A stretch of DNA of 64,000 nt, from assembly GCA_030549335.1 (NCBI GenBank), contig CM060184.1, positions 44,543,909 to 44,607,908 on the forward strand, read 5' to 3'. How positions within the stretch are numbered: the stretch's first letter is position 1; each line of letters starts with the position of its first letter. Below, one piece after another: positions 48,782 to 58,292 of this stretch. The notes under the pieces are model-generated. The model had not been told where the DNA came from and ran no database searches. It was given only the letters and a program-made list of their open reading frames with translations. The position numbers were made by a program, and so were the translations under genes. The DNA comes from Pontederia crassipes (lineage: Eukaryota; Streptophyta; Magnoliopsida; Commelinales; Pontederiaceae).

Positions 48782-49104
48782 GAGAAATAAGATAATAATT
48801 TAGTAGTTATTGTTGTTATCTTTTTAGATTAGTTAGAATATATTAGTTAGTATTGTTATCTTTTAAATTAATTTAGATTTGATTATAAAATGCCTATAAA
48901 TAAGCATGAACTCTTTTATTAATGATAGTTCAATTATTATCCAATTATTCATTAAACCTGCGTGGTTTTATTTCTCGGTGGAGTTCGAACTTCGGTGGAC
49001 TCAGATTTTATCAAGCTATTGATGGTGCTTTGAATTGTCAACCTCTTTCGAGATTCGTCTTAAAGTTGTAATCTCCTCCACTTTACGATCCCCTCCCACT
49101 GTGT
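48782..49104. mobile_element. 323-bp unclassified insertion in the RT of element A
   Basis: It separates minus-strand PYHDQFV from LFVDDIL, which are adjacent in related RTs. The insert is AT-rich with CCTATAAATAAGCATGAAC and ends in a GC-richer part, reminiscent of a small solo LTR. I could not define its exact ends or a target duplication. Confidence 0.6.
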
Positions 49105-49359
49105 CACGAACTGATCATGATAGGGAATACTCTATTCATGAGATCCATAAATGTCGTGGGAGCATTTGTTAGTCCAAAAGGCATGACGAGGAACTCATAG
49201 TGGCCATACCTGGACCAAAAGATAATCTTTGATACATCTACGTAACTGCTCCGCAAATCTATCTTTGAAAATATTGATGCTCTAGATAGCTGATCGAATA
49301 GATCATCAATGCGCGAAAGTAGGTACTTGTTCTTAACGGTGGCTTTGTTCAGTAATTGT

Positions 49360-49758
49360 AGTCGATGCACAACTTGAGTGATCCATCTTTCTTCTTTACA
49401 AACATGACCGATGCACCCCAGGGTGAAACACTTGGTTTGATGAAGCCTTTGTCCAGTAGTTTTTGTATCTACTTTTTTAGCTCATGCATCTCTACTAGTG
49501 CCATGTGATATGGTACTTTGGATATAGGAGCTTATCACTGACATTAGTTCGACATTGAAGTCGATGCACAACCTGAGTGAGCCATCTTTCTTCTTTACAA
49601 ACAGGACCGTTGCACCCAGGGTGAAACACTGGGTCGGATGAAGCCTTTGTCCAATAGTTCTTGCATCTACTTTTTGAGCTCATGCATCTCTGTTGATGCC
49701 ATGAGATATGATGCTCTGAATACGGGAGTTGTCCCTGGCATTAATTCTTAGTTCGATG
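49360..49758. repeat. Tandem duplication (offset about 199 bp) in the RT of element A
   Basis: The segment GTCGATGCACAAC(T/C)TGAGTGA...CTTCTTTACAAACA(T/G)GACCG occurs at 49361 and 49560 with small differences. It duplicates the part that encodes the N-terminal RT fingers and breaks the frame. Confidence 0.85.
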
Positions 49759-50433
49759 TTGAAGAATATCCCTCTGAGGTGGTATTTCGGAGATGTCTTT
49801 TGGAAAGACATCCGGACCAGAAGACATCCGGAAAATCTCCAACAACATCCAATTGGTGCATATCCTTTACAGCGGACTCTGTGCTAATGACACTGGCGAA
49901 GTACCCTCTGCATCCCTTTCTAAGCATCTTTTGTGCTTGGATTGTAGTGATCAGTAGTACCTTGCGCTCCTATGGGGGAGTACCTCTGACTATGACTCGT
50001 GGGCCATTTTGTGCATTAATAATCAATTGTTTATTTTTGCATAGCAATGAGATGTCGTGATGAGATAGCCAGTCCATACTCAAGTTGACATCATAGTACA
50101 CAATATGTGTATGACCACCAGATCTGCAGGAAACTCTTTACCTTCTATTATGACAGGAGTGTTAACAATGTAATTCAGGACATAAAGAGTGTCCATCGGT
50201 GTGGTCACACTCATGCGACAATTCATAGCCGTGAATGGAAGGTTCAATGTCTTGGCACAGCTAATAGAGATGAAGGAATCCATAGTGCCCGAGTCAAATA
50301 AAACAGTAACTGATAGTCAAGAGATAATAAGAGAACTTCTAATGATGTCAGCATCATTGTACTCCACGTCACTTTGCATATTGTAGATGCGGCCTTGGAC
50401 AAGTGCATTCCCGCCACTTGGACCTCTCTGATC

Positions 50434-50829
50434 TCAACCACCCCTCTGACGATCTGGGCAATCATGGATATAGTGGCCGAATCTATTGCAATGTATGCAT
50501 GCGTCGGTCTTCCTCCTGCACTTCCCAAGATGGTTCAGCCCACACAAGTTGCAAGCACCTTCAATCTGTGCAGGTGGGAGGCGGCAACTGTGGTTGGCAA
50601 TTTTGTGGTGGCGACTGATACCTTTGCCGAGGAGTCCTCTTTGTTTGTTGCTGTTGCGGTGGAGGAGCATTGCACGGAGGAGGATAAGGCCTCTGACTAT
50701 TATTGCAACGGTTATCACGTCGCTTAGGTCCTCTAACTGCGCGTCGACCATCCCACCACCGTTGGTACTGTTCAGTGGGGCGTACTAGTGCCTTGCCACT
50801 GAGTTCCTTGAACTCTTCTTGCTCGCGCA
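50434..50829 (-). pseudogene. Element A gag, middle and zinc knuckles
   Basis: On the minus strand it runs from MREQEEFKELSGK (left border of element B) through a Pro/Gln/Arg-rich linker to CNLCGLNHLGKC and CIHCNRFGHYIHDC at about 50457-50553. The second motif is a clean CCHC knuckle and the first a Cys/His variant, as in chromovirus Gag. The pieces lie in two frames. Confidence 0.8.
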
Positions 50830-51829
50830 TGTCACGGAATAAGCTCCACTTAGGAAAGCCTTAGCGCGACCGGCCTTGAACCTTCTCTGCACGAAGATCC
50901 AAGCAGACTGACCAGGCGTCCTCACCACGGCCGCACAAGTACGCAGGGAAGAGAAAATAAGATGAGACTAGCATAGACGAGAAGAACACTCAAGGTGGTG
51001 GGAAAAAGCGAATCTTATTCAACTCTCAAACAACAAAGCCGACAACTCTCGAAATGTTGAATGCTGAGTAAGAAAGATGAGTCTAATGGCTGACTCCAGG
51101 CCCTATTTATACAAGTATAGAGGGAGAAACAACTCTAACTCCCTCATGTATATCCGAGATTTTAGGAATCCTCTCGATCTCACGATCTTCTCAGTTATTA
51201 TCCGGGATCTCTCGATTCTTCTAGATGATCTTGTCGGGTAATCCTCCACGATTCCCTTGATTCGCAAAAACCCCTAGTTGGCATGGGATCTTATCTTCAA
51301 GTTTCCTTCTGATCTTCTCACTAGAAACCACCTGAAATGATTCTGTGTGATCACCCCGAGATCCTATTATTATCCTCCTCAATATCCGTAGGATTCTCCC
51401 TGATTTGCTCACCAAATTATTGGTTGGAATAATCCACATGATCTTCTCCTCAATATCTCCAGCTAGAAAGATCCTCCTGATCCCCTTGATTTGTCAAGAT
51501 AAGTTGGCTGGCCCGATCCTGCTCGATCTTATCAGATACGGTGCAACTCCATCATATCTTCGGTTGCCAACTTCCCTGCGAGTAATCAACGCTTGATCCT
51601 CGCGGCCAGCTGTCCTACTTGACTTCTGCCGACCTTTCGGACACTTTGGGACGAGCCGAATTTGCTTGGGATGATTTCGCCCCTCCCCGCTGCCAAACCG
51701 AGCGTTCTGCCAAAGTGCACATCTTGCCAAACTAGGCATTCTGCCAAAGTGGGCACCGCCTGCATCCCAGCCTTGCTGCGCATCATCCCACGCTCATCCT
51801 GAGACGTAGTCGAAGAATGGGGCATGACA
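50830..51829 (-). repeat. 3' LTR of element B
   Basis: 1000 bp, ends TGTCA...TGACA. Near its 5' end (51690-51760) the minus strand repeats ACTTTGGCA(G/A)(A/G)A-type words about every 17-18 bases. The same words occur at 63862-63897. Confidence 0.85.
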
Positions 51830-52396
51830 TCCTCCCCCACCCAACCGTGTCGTCGTCCTCAGTGACGTGCAACCTCCAGGTGTTGTTGCCTTTCACGTCC
51901 ACCTCTGTCTTCACTTGGTTTGAAGGAATAATTCGGAGAAGCTCCTCCTCGAACCACCTCCTCGTCGTGGCACCTTGTGTCCCAAGGCGTCACCTCAAGC
52001 GCTGTTCTTTGAACATGGGGCACAGCCTCTCGCGCATACCTCGGAACACGATCGCATCTCGAGTCCCCTTGCCCTTCTGCTTGGTATGTGGTCGACATCT
52101 CGGCCACCTCCAAACTTCGCCGAACTAAGAAGTGCATCCACCTCGTTGCTCGACTTAGGCTAGCTTGTTCCACTTGAACACGTCCTTCGGTGCTGACTTC
52201 TTCCTCGCACGATCCTGGGTGTGGCCCCAAAATCTGCCTTCATAGACAGCCTTGTTTGTGGATAGGGCCTGCTCGTTCTTGTCCACAGGAAGTCCATCCT
52301 CCTCGAGCCAACTTCAGCGAAGACCATCCTCCTCGATGTCTCCACACTTGGGGCAGTTGCCGCTGGCTTCGACCGCCTTGCACTCGATCTTGGGCC

Positions 52397-52876
52397 TCAG
52401 GGAATCGGATCCCTCAGCGGACCCTCCCATGCTGGATCCGACCAAAGAAGTCCCTTCAACTTGGCCACCTCATCGGTAGGCCAATCTCTCGAACCTCCGT
52501 CGTCATCAGGTATCTCGCTGAGGTTGTCAGGACAATCCCGTTGGAGATGGGGACCGTCGCACGCCCAGCACCTGAGTTCGATCTGTCGCAGGCGCTTCCA
52601 TCCTTTGCCACCCCAAGTGCGGGCATTTCCTCCATTCGAGACCAATGAGCTTGCATCTTCAGGCTCATCCCACGCCATGCCACTCTTTTGGATGTGCTCC
52701 TTGATGCGAGCACGCTGCCGGGTGATCTCTTCCTCCATGAAGATGATCCGATCGGCGAGTCGCTTCTCCGACTTTGCCACCTCTTGGGCCATCGCGCCTC
52801 TGAACTTCACTTCACAGGTGCGGATGGTTGGGACGGATCCTTCGAGTCTCAGCATTAGAGCCATCAACCCGTCCAT
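52397..52876 (-). CDS. Coiled-coil and CCHC protein region of element B, replacing pol
   Basis: 159 codons in the same frame as the upstream gag-protease, 19 codons beyond its TGA (52934-52936). Residues about 25-65 are charged and helical (EKRLADRIIFMEEEITRQRARIK is seen in part). Near residue 103 there is CWACDGPHLQRDC, a second zinc knuckle of the same style as the Gag one (CYVCGGPHFVREC). An acidic end follows. I do not recognise the family. It could be a Gag-derived accessory protein, a captured host sequence or a decayed remnant. Whether the stop is mutational or read through cannot be told. Confidence 0.5.
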   Translation of the reverse strand: MDGLMALMLRLEGSVPTIRTCEVKFRGAMAQEVAKSEKRLADRIIFMEEEITRQRARIKEHIQKSGMAWDEPEDASSLVSNGGNARTWGGKGWKRLRQIELRCWACDGPHLQRDCPDNLSEIPDDDGGSRDWPTDEVAKLKGLLWSDPAWEGPLRDPIP

Positions 52877-52933
52877 GTTTATCCGATATGCCAGAGAAAC
52901 CTTCTCTTCGACCCGCTCGGCCGTAGAGTCACG

Positions 52934-54614
52934 TCAGCATGTCTCCTCCCTCGAGATCACTGCCAACGCGTGTGACTTAGGTTCCTCCCTAGTCACCGGT
53001 ACTTCATGTAACACCAACCAAAGACCTTCACGGGTCAACGTTACCTCTTCAAAGGTGTCGATGAAGTCCATGTCGAGAACAAGACTATCCAGCTCGACGA
53101 CTGTCATGTCGAGAGCGCCTTCCCATATTTCGATCCGCACCGAAACATCTCTGGCTACGCCGAGGATGGGCTGGGATGCAATGTTCACCATCTTCACAAG
53201 ACCGGGATCCCTGATGTACGAAACGTTCAGCCGAGCTGCCTCTTGTGTCGCCAAGAAGGTATGTGTTGCCCCTGTATGAATCAGGGCAGTCGTCGTGGAG
53301 CTCTTCACTCTGACCTCTGCGAACATTAGGCCCCTCGTGGCCTGCTTCTTGCCACGGGTGGGGATGGTGCCTGCTGTGGCCGATAAGGCCATGATAGAAC
53401 CCATGTGGGCGGTTCCTCCTCCTTCGTCCGAAGTCGACGCCATAGCCGACAGGCTCGCCTTTTTGTCGCACTCCCTCACGAAGTGCGGACCTCCGCAGAC
53501 GTAGCACCGAATTGGCTTTCTTGGGTTGCCTCTGGTCGAAGCCATCCCCTTCGCATCAGCTCTCTTGCCGTCGTTCTTTTTGCCGGCTGGGCGCCCCTTC
53601 TCGTCCACGTTCTTTGTGGGCTTGGCTATCCGTTCTTTGTGGGCTGCCAAGGCCTCCGCCGCGACTAGAGCCTCCTTCGTGGTCGGTGCTTTTTGCCTCT
53701 TCACCTCTTGAGCCACCCATGGCTTGAGGCCTCTCAGGAAAAAGTATAACTAGGTGGACTCCTCTGTAGTCCCTGGCATCTCCAGCATGATCGGCCGGAA
53801 GCGCTCGATGTATTCCTTCACCGAGCCGGGTTTGACGTAGCACCTTCAGCTTCATCATGGCAACCTCCTGGGCGTTGTCTGAGTAGAACTGCTTCTTTAG
53901 TTCCCGGGTGAAGTCCTTCCACGTGTCGATGATGACCGTGCCCTTCGCGATCTCACCCTCCATGCGCCTCCACCACAGAAGCGCGCCATACGCCAGGTAC
54001 CGGACAACCATGTCGATCTGGTCCCTCTCGGTCAAGATCTTACTGGTCTTGAAGCATATCTCCAAGCACCAGATAAAGTCATCAATTGCAGTTGCCTCAT
54101 GGATGCCATCATATTTACGAGGCTCGGGACCCGTAAATTTGGGGATCGACGCCGGCACTCCTCCTGCATCGAGGAACTGCCGCTTCATCAAGAGGAGGTC
54201 GGCCTCCATCGCCTTGATCTTTGTGTCCATGGCTTCTTCCATGGCTTCTTCCATGGCTCGAAGTCATGCCTCCATTCCTTGAAGCGCCGTTGCACCTTCT
54301 TCCAGCGCAAGGCCATGTTGTCCCACCACGGCTTCTAGGCCTAGGACAGCCGCGTCCGTATCCTAAAGTCGTTGCCCTAGAGCCTAGACTTGCCTCTCCA
54401 AGGAACCCGCTGGCTCCTTGGACCTCTCGCGAGTTGAGCGCCTTCCCGCCACCGCTAGGCCTCCACCTCCTGTGGTGGCCACGCCCCTGCCGTCGCTGCC
54501 GCCTTGAACTTGGCCGCCACCTCCTGTGGCCGCCATGCTCGTGCTTGGGCCGCCCTCGTCGGTGGCCTCTGCTGTGCGGCTTCGAGTTGTGGGACCTTCG
54601 TCTTCTCCAAGCAT
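52934..54614 (-). pseudogene. Element B gag and protease
   Basis: The probable start is 54614 (MLGEDEGPTTRSRTAEATDE). A Gly-rich linker is followed by the gag core at 53850-54254 with IPKFTGPEPRKYDG and DDFIWCLEICF. A frameshift near 53840 moves to SVKEYIERFRPIMLEMPG, and a TAG lies at 53750-53752. Zinc knuckle CYVCGGPHFVREC is at about 53468-53506. The protease follows with ALIHTGATHTF, where gypsy relatives have D-T/S-G; the catalytic Asp is His (codon 53276-53278). There are two stops between gag start and core. The complementary plus-strand frames are shadows. Confidence 0.85.
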
Positions 54615-54793
54615 TATCTCCTTCCCGACTTTCAGATCATGATCTGAGTGTTGTGCGTCTGATACCTCAAGTACCAGAGGTCGGGGATCAGGTCGGTTTT
54701 GATAATCCAATATCACAAACCGTGCGAGATCACCTTGATCTGATACTACAATATCAGGATCAAGATGGGGAGAACTCGCTCTGATACCAACTT

Positions 54794-55588
54794 TGTCACA
54801 GACTAAAGCTTCACTTAGGAAAGCCTTAGCGCGACCGACCTTGAACCTTCTCTGCACGAAGATCCAAGCAGCCTGACCAGACGTCCTCACGATGGCCGCA
54901 CAAGTACGCAATGGAAGAGAAAATAAGATGAGACTAGCGCGGAGGAGAAGAACACTCAAGGTGGTGGAGAAAGGCGGATATTATTCAACTCTCAAACAAC
55001 AAAGCTGACAACTCTCGGAATGCTGAATGCTGAGTATGAAAGATGAGTCTAATGGTCGACTCCAGGCCCTGTTTATACAAGTATGGAGGGAGAAACAACT
55101 TTAACTCCCTCATGTATATCCGAGATTCTAGGAATCCTCTCGATCTCCTTGTTGATAAGCTGAGATCTTCCTCCACGATCTTCTCAAATGTTATCCAGGA
55201 TCTCCTCTCGATTCTTTTAGATGATCTCGTCGGATAATCCTCCACGATTCCCTCGATCCGCAAAAATCTCTAGTTGGTGTGGGATCTTATCTTCAAGTTC
55301 CCTTCTAATCTTCTCACTAGAAACTGCCTGGAATAATCCTGCGTGATCACCCCGAGATCCTATTAGTTATCCTCCTCGATATCCGTAGGATTCTCCCTGA
55401 TCTGCTCACCAGGTTGTTGGTTGGAATAATCCACCTGATTACTCCTGATCTTCTCCTCAAGATCTCCAACTAGAAAGATCCTCCTGATCCCCCTGATTTG
55501 TTGGGATAAGTTGGCTGGCCCGATCTTGCTCAATCTTATCGGATATGGTGCAACTCCATCATATCTTTGGTTGCCAACTTCCCTGCGA
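54794..55588 (-). repeat. 5' LTR of element B, truncated
   Basis: It matches 50830 to about 51570 (CACTTAGGAAAGCCTTAGCG to GTTGCCAACTTCCCTGCGA) and then stops. About 250 bp present in the other LTR are missing, and the sequence joins directly to gag of element A. Confidence 0.85.
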
Positions 55589-55599
55589 TCACATAAGTT

Positions 55600-55946
55600 C
55601 GAACATTTTTGTCATGCTGAGGATCAGCGCTCAGCCTTGTCAACTTCTCCTTTGCCATCAAATTGTGGAGGCTGGAGCTTAAAAAATGCTTGAATTGTGT
55701 CCTCAGTAGGCACTGGATGTAATGTGAACTCCTAGCGAGATGGTCGTGGTGGTGATAGAGGTGGCAGCGACTACAATGGTTGGCTATCTTGGTGTAGCTA
55801 TTCTCCTGTTGTACCTCTTGGTGCCGGACTCCCTGTCCGCAACCACAACCACCTCTACCTCTTTGCTCAGCTAGTTGTGGGCCCCTTTGGCCCTCAAGGA
55901 CATTTTCCTCTTAGGCATTGGCTCTATGGCCATGTCGCATCATCAT
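55600..55946 (-). pseudogene. Element A gag, N-terminal part
   Basis: The minus strand reads MMMRHGHRANA, an Arg/Gly/Gln-rich stretch, then FFKLQPPQFDGKGEVDKAER in another frame, the typical start of the chromovirus Gag core. It ends near 55622 at the junction with element B. The middle of gag is not recovered on the other side, so sequence was lost when or after B inserted. Confidence 0.8.
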
Positions 55947-55973
55947 CTACAGATATAGAAATAATCAATGAAT

Positions 55974-56253
55974 GAGGTGTCAGGTCGTGTTCAACAAGTT
56001 GAGCCAAATTATAACCACGATATTTTTTTATATATTTAAATCTTTAATTATACATTATAACCATCTTATACACAAAAACAATTTCTCGACATAAAATTAT
56101 TAATTTCTCGATACAATTTCCCGATATATAATAAAATTATTTTTGTACATAAGATAGTTATAATGTATTATTAAAGATTTAAATATATAAAAAATATCGT
56201 GGTTAGAATTTGGCTCAACAACCCGCTGGATGTCGGGTCATGCCCGACACCTC
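55974..56253. mobile_element. Hairpin MITE-like inverted repeat, 280 bp
   Basis: It begins GAGGTGTC and ends GACACCTC. Inner arms match closely: TTGAGCCAAATTATAACCACG on the left and, in reverse complement, TTGAGCCAAATTCTAACCACG on the right, followed by GATATTTTTT(T)ATATATTTAAATCTTTAAT. It can fold into one long hairpin. It sits where the 5' LTR of element A is expected. No target duplication is evident. Confidence 0.75.
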
Positions 56254-56261
56254 GTTGAACG

Positions 56262-57900
56262 ACCTAATACGATTTGGCTCGAGCCCGATGAAATCTCGCA
56301 CGAAAAAAATAATTTTATTTTTAAATTACACAAATGGTCCCCCAACTTTGAGTCGATTTTTAATTATTCCCCCAACTTCAATTTATAAACAGAACGTCCT
56401 CCATCTTTCATTTTCTTGCATGCTTAGTCCTTTTGACCGGTGATAGTAGGTTTCCCGGTTGCCTTGCTTACGTGGCTGATTTTCTCTCTCATCCACATTA
56501 TTTTATGTCCGTCACATCATTATAAAAATTAAAAAAATAATAAAAAAGGATGAAATTTCTACGTCATTAAAAAAATTTAAAAATAAAAAAATCAACTACT
56601 AGGAGCTCGCCGGAGCTCGAGCAGAGGGGGCGACCGCCCCCTCCCTCTCTCTCCCGTAGCCCCCTCCCTCTCCCCCCCGTGGGGAGAGAGAGAGGGAGGG
56701 GGGTCTCTCTCTCTCCAGCACGAGGGGGGCGACCGCCCCCCTCCCTCTCTCTCCCGCGCGTGCGAGAGGTCGACGAGCTCCGGAGGTCGAGCAGAGGGGG
56801 GCGGTCGCCCCCCTCGTGCTGGAGAGAGAGAGGGGGGCGACGACCCCCCTTTGCTCAAGCTCCGGCGAGCTCGACCAGCTCGCTGGAGCTCGAGCAGAGG
56901 GGGGCGGTCGCCCCCCTCTCTCTCTCCAGCACGAGGGGGGCGACCGCCCCCCTCTCCAGCCTCTCCCGCGCTGCGGGAGAGAGAAGGAGGGGGGCGACCG
57001 CCCCCTCTGCTCGAGCTCACCGGAGCTCAAGCGCTCTCCCTCTCCAACCGTGCGGGAGAGAGAGGGAGGGGCAAGCTCCTCTTTCTTCGGCGAGCTCCTG
57101 ATTTTTTTTTATTTTTAAATTTTTTTAATGATGTGAAAACTTCATCCTTTTTTTATTTTTTCTTTTAATTTTTATAATGACGTGGCGAACATAAAATGAC
57201 GTAGAGAAGAGAGAAAATTCGTCACGTAAGCAAGACAATCGGGAAACCCACTATCACCGGTCAGGAGGACTAATCGTGAAAAAAATGAAAGATAGAGGAT
57301 GTTCTAATTATAAATTGAAGTTAGGAAAGAAAATCGACTCAAAGTTGGGGGACCATTCGTGTAATTTACCCAAATTTTAAGGCAAAACATATAATTAAAA
57401 TTTATTTTTCTAATTAAAAAAATTATTAATTATCATAAATATTATATATTATATATTAAATATATATAAAAAATTGGACGGATCAATCCGAATGTCTTGC
57501 CAAAAAATGTACCGAATCAATCTAAATGGAATTAGTTTTTTATTTTTATTCACTATTTTAAGTTTTTAATGATTGTCGCAATTGAAAATTTGAAAACTTG
57601 AATGATCTTGATTAAAAATTTTGAAAAATTAGATGACCATAAAAATGTTGACATGACATTATTTTAATCTGAAATGAATAGATAAAAATGCTGACATGAT
57701 GACATGTAAGCATTCACGTCAGCGCCACCGATTAATTTAACTATAACCGATCGTGATGACTGTGGTTGAAACGTTTCTAAAGTTCTATGACAATAGCTAT
57801 AAAGTTCGATTATAACTGATCGTGATGACCGTGATATTATAAAATGAAGTTGAATGATAATACTGGTAATACCCCTAAATTGAATGACCATGACTGAAAA
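56262..57900 (+). repeat. Dispersed repeat R, copy 2 (interrupted)
   Basis: 56262-56321 plus about 57370-57900 match repeat R copy 1 (43380-44040). The break between them corresponds to the inverted-repeat transposon at 56322-57368. Confidence 0.7.
56322..57368. mobile_element. Inverted-repeat (foldback/MULE-like) transposon with GC-palindromic core
   Basis: The ends are TAAATTACACAAATGGTCCC on the left and, in reverse complement, TAAATTACACGAATGGTCCC on the right. The arms match for about 250 bp, with shared CCCAACTTTGAGTCGATTTT, GACCGGTGATAGT and AGGATGAA words. The insertion is dated as later than repeat R because it splits R copy 2. The core at 56600-57095 is an array of GGGGGCGACCGCCCCC palindromes and CTCTCTC/GAGAGAG blocks. 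Proline/arginine-rich open frames over the core are composition artefacts. No clean target duplication was found. Confidence 0.8.
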
Positions 57901-58292
57901 GCAGGTATTGCAAATACTAAAAGTAAGGAAGAGAAAGTAACTTCCAATGATGCAGTGAATGGAACAGACCAGTGGCAAAAGCGGCAGTCAGCTTATTGAC
58001 GCTGGTTTCCAGGTAAAGGAAAAGAGAACAAACTGGCAATAACAACACAGTTATGCAGAAATGGACAATTTCCTCAACTTCTTTCCTAAAGCAGAGTATT
58101 CACAGATGAACATTTAATGCAAGAAAATCATGTGAACATTTCTCCTCAACTACTGTATACATTTCATACATCCATTCTTCATAATAACATGACAAGAAAA
58201 TCGGCTAATGAAGATTGTTTGTGAAGACTCGCTAAAAGTGGGCAATGATTATAACAGCAGCCATATCCTTTATATCCTCACCAAATCAACAA
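57901..58292 (-). other. ORC1 3' flank
   Basis: Downstream of the ORC1 stop codon on the minus strand; probably the 3' UTR and terminator region. No other gene seen. Confidence 0.5.

Larger units (their letters stand above)
46420..50330 (-). pseudogene. Element A pol (protease, RT, RNase H, integrase, chromodomain-like), broken
   Basis: Reading on the minus strand: protease at about 50080-50310 with VLFDSG kept (TMDSFIS follows where most relatives have ATHSFIS). RT follows at 48452-49720 with [19 protein letters not shown] and LFVDDILIYSSS (catalytic FVDD intact). RNase H is at 48144-48365 ([15 protein letters not shown]). Integrase at about 46930-47900 includes FSYNNSFHSSIDMTPFEALY. The tail at about 46440-46600 reads RVAWSHHWNAEATWELESEM, like a chromodomain-type C-terminus. 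RT is split by a 323-bp insert and its N-terminal part is duplicated. Stops and frameshifts occur throughout. Confidence 0.88.
50830..55588 (-). mobile_element. LTR element B: gag-protease plus a second zinc-knuckle frame, no RT or integrase
   Basis: The 3' LTR is 50830-51829 (1.0 kb; TGTCAC... on plus, TGTCATGCCCC on minus) and the 5' LTR 54794 to about 55588 (its 5' part deleted). A perfect primer site for initiator-methionine tRNA (plus GCTCTGATACCA, 54778-54789) adjoins the 5' LTR. A polypurine tract (minus GGTTGGGTGGGGGAGGA) adjoins the 3' LTR. The 3-kb interior holds gag, a protease whose DTG reads HTG, then a same-frame coiled-coil/zinc-knuckle region. No RT, RNase H or integrase motif was seen. 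Gypsy-like gag suggests a non-autonomous Ty3/gypsy derivative. A related LTR begins at 63724. Confidence 0.85.
44518..55960 (-). mobile_element. Ty3/gypsy LTR retrotransposon A, with element B nested in its gag
   Basis: On the minus strand the order is gag (start at 55946 or slightly upstream), gag middle and zinc knuckles (50434-50829), protease, RT, RNase H, integrase and a chromodomain-like tail, then the 3' LTR (46399 down to 44518). Gag is split by element B (50830 to about 55588) and part of gag is missing at that junction. The 5' LTR is absent: a hairpin MITE lies just right of the gag start. The pol is damaged by a 199-bp duplication and a 323-bp insertion. It is related to gypsy 1 (similar RT wording) but has different LTRs. 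Confidence 0.88.

Noticed and set aside
51859..52230. 123-codon minus-strand open frame near the 3' end of element B as a host gene
   Set aside because: It lies between the zinc-knuckle region and the polypurine tract of element B and shows no known domain; best read as decayed element sequence.
52461..53279. 272-codon plus-strand open frame
   Set aside because: It is the complement of gag-protease and the zinc-knuckle frame of element B, which carry recognisable motifs on the minus strand.
56592..57168. Pro/Arg/Ser-rich open frames of 100-143 codons on both strands
   Set aside because: They cover the palindromic GC core of an inverted-repeat transposon; no start context or conserved motif.
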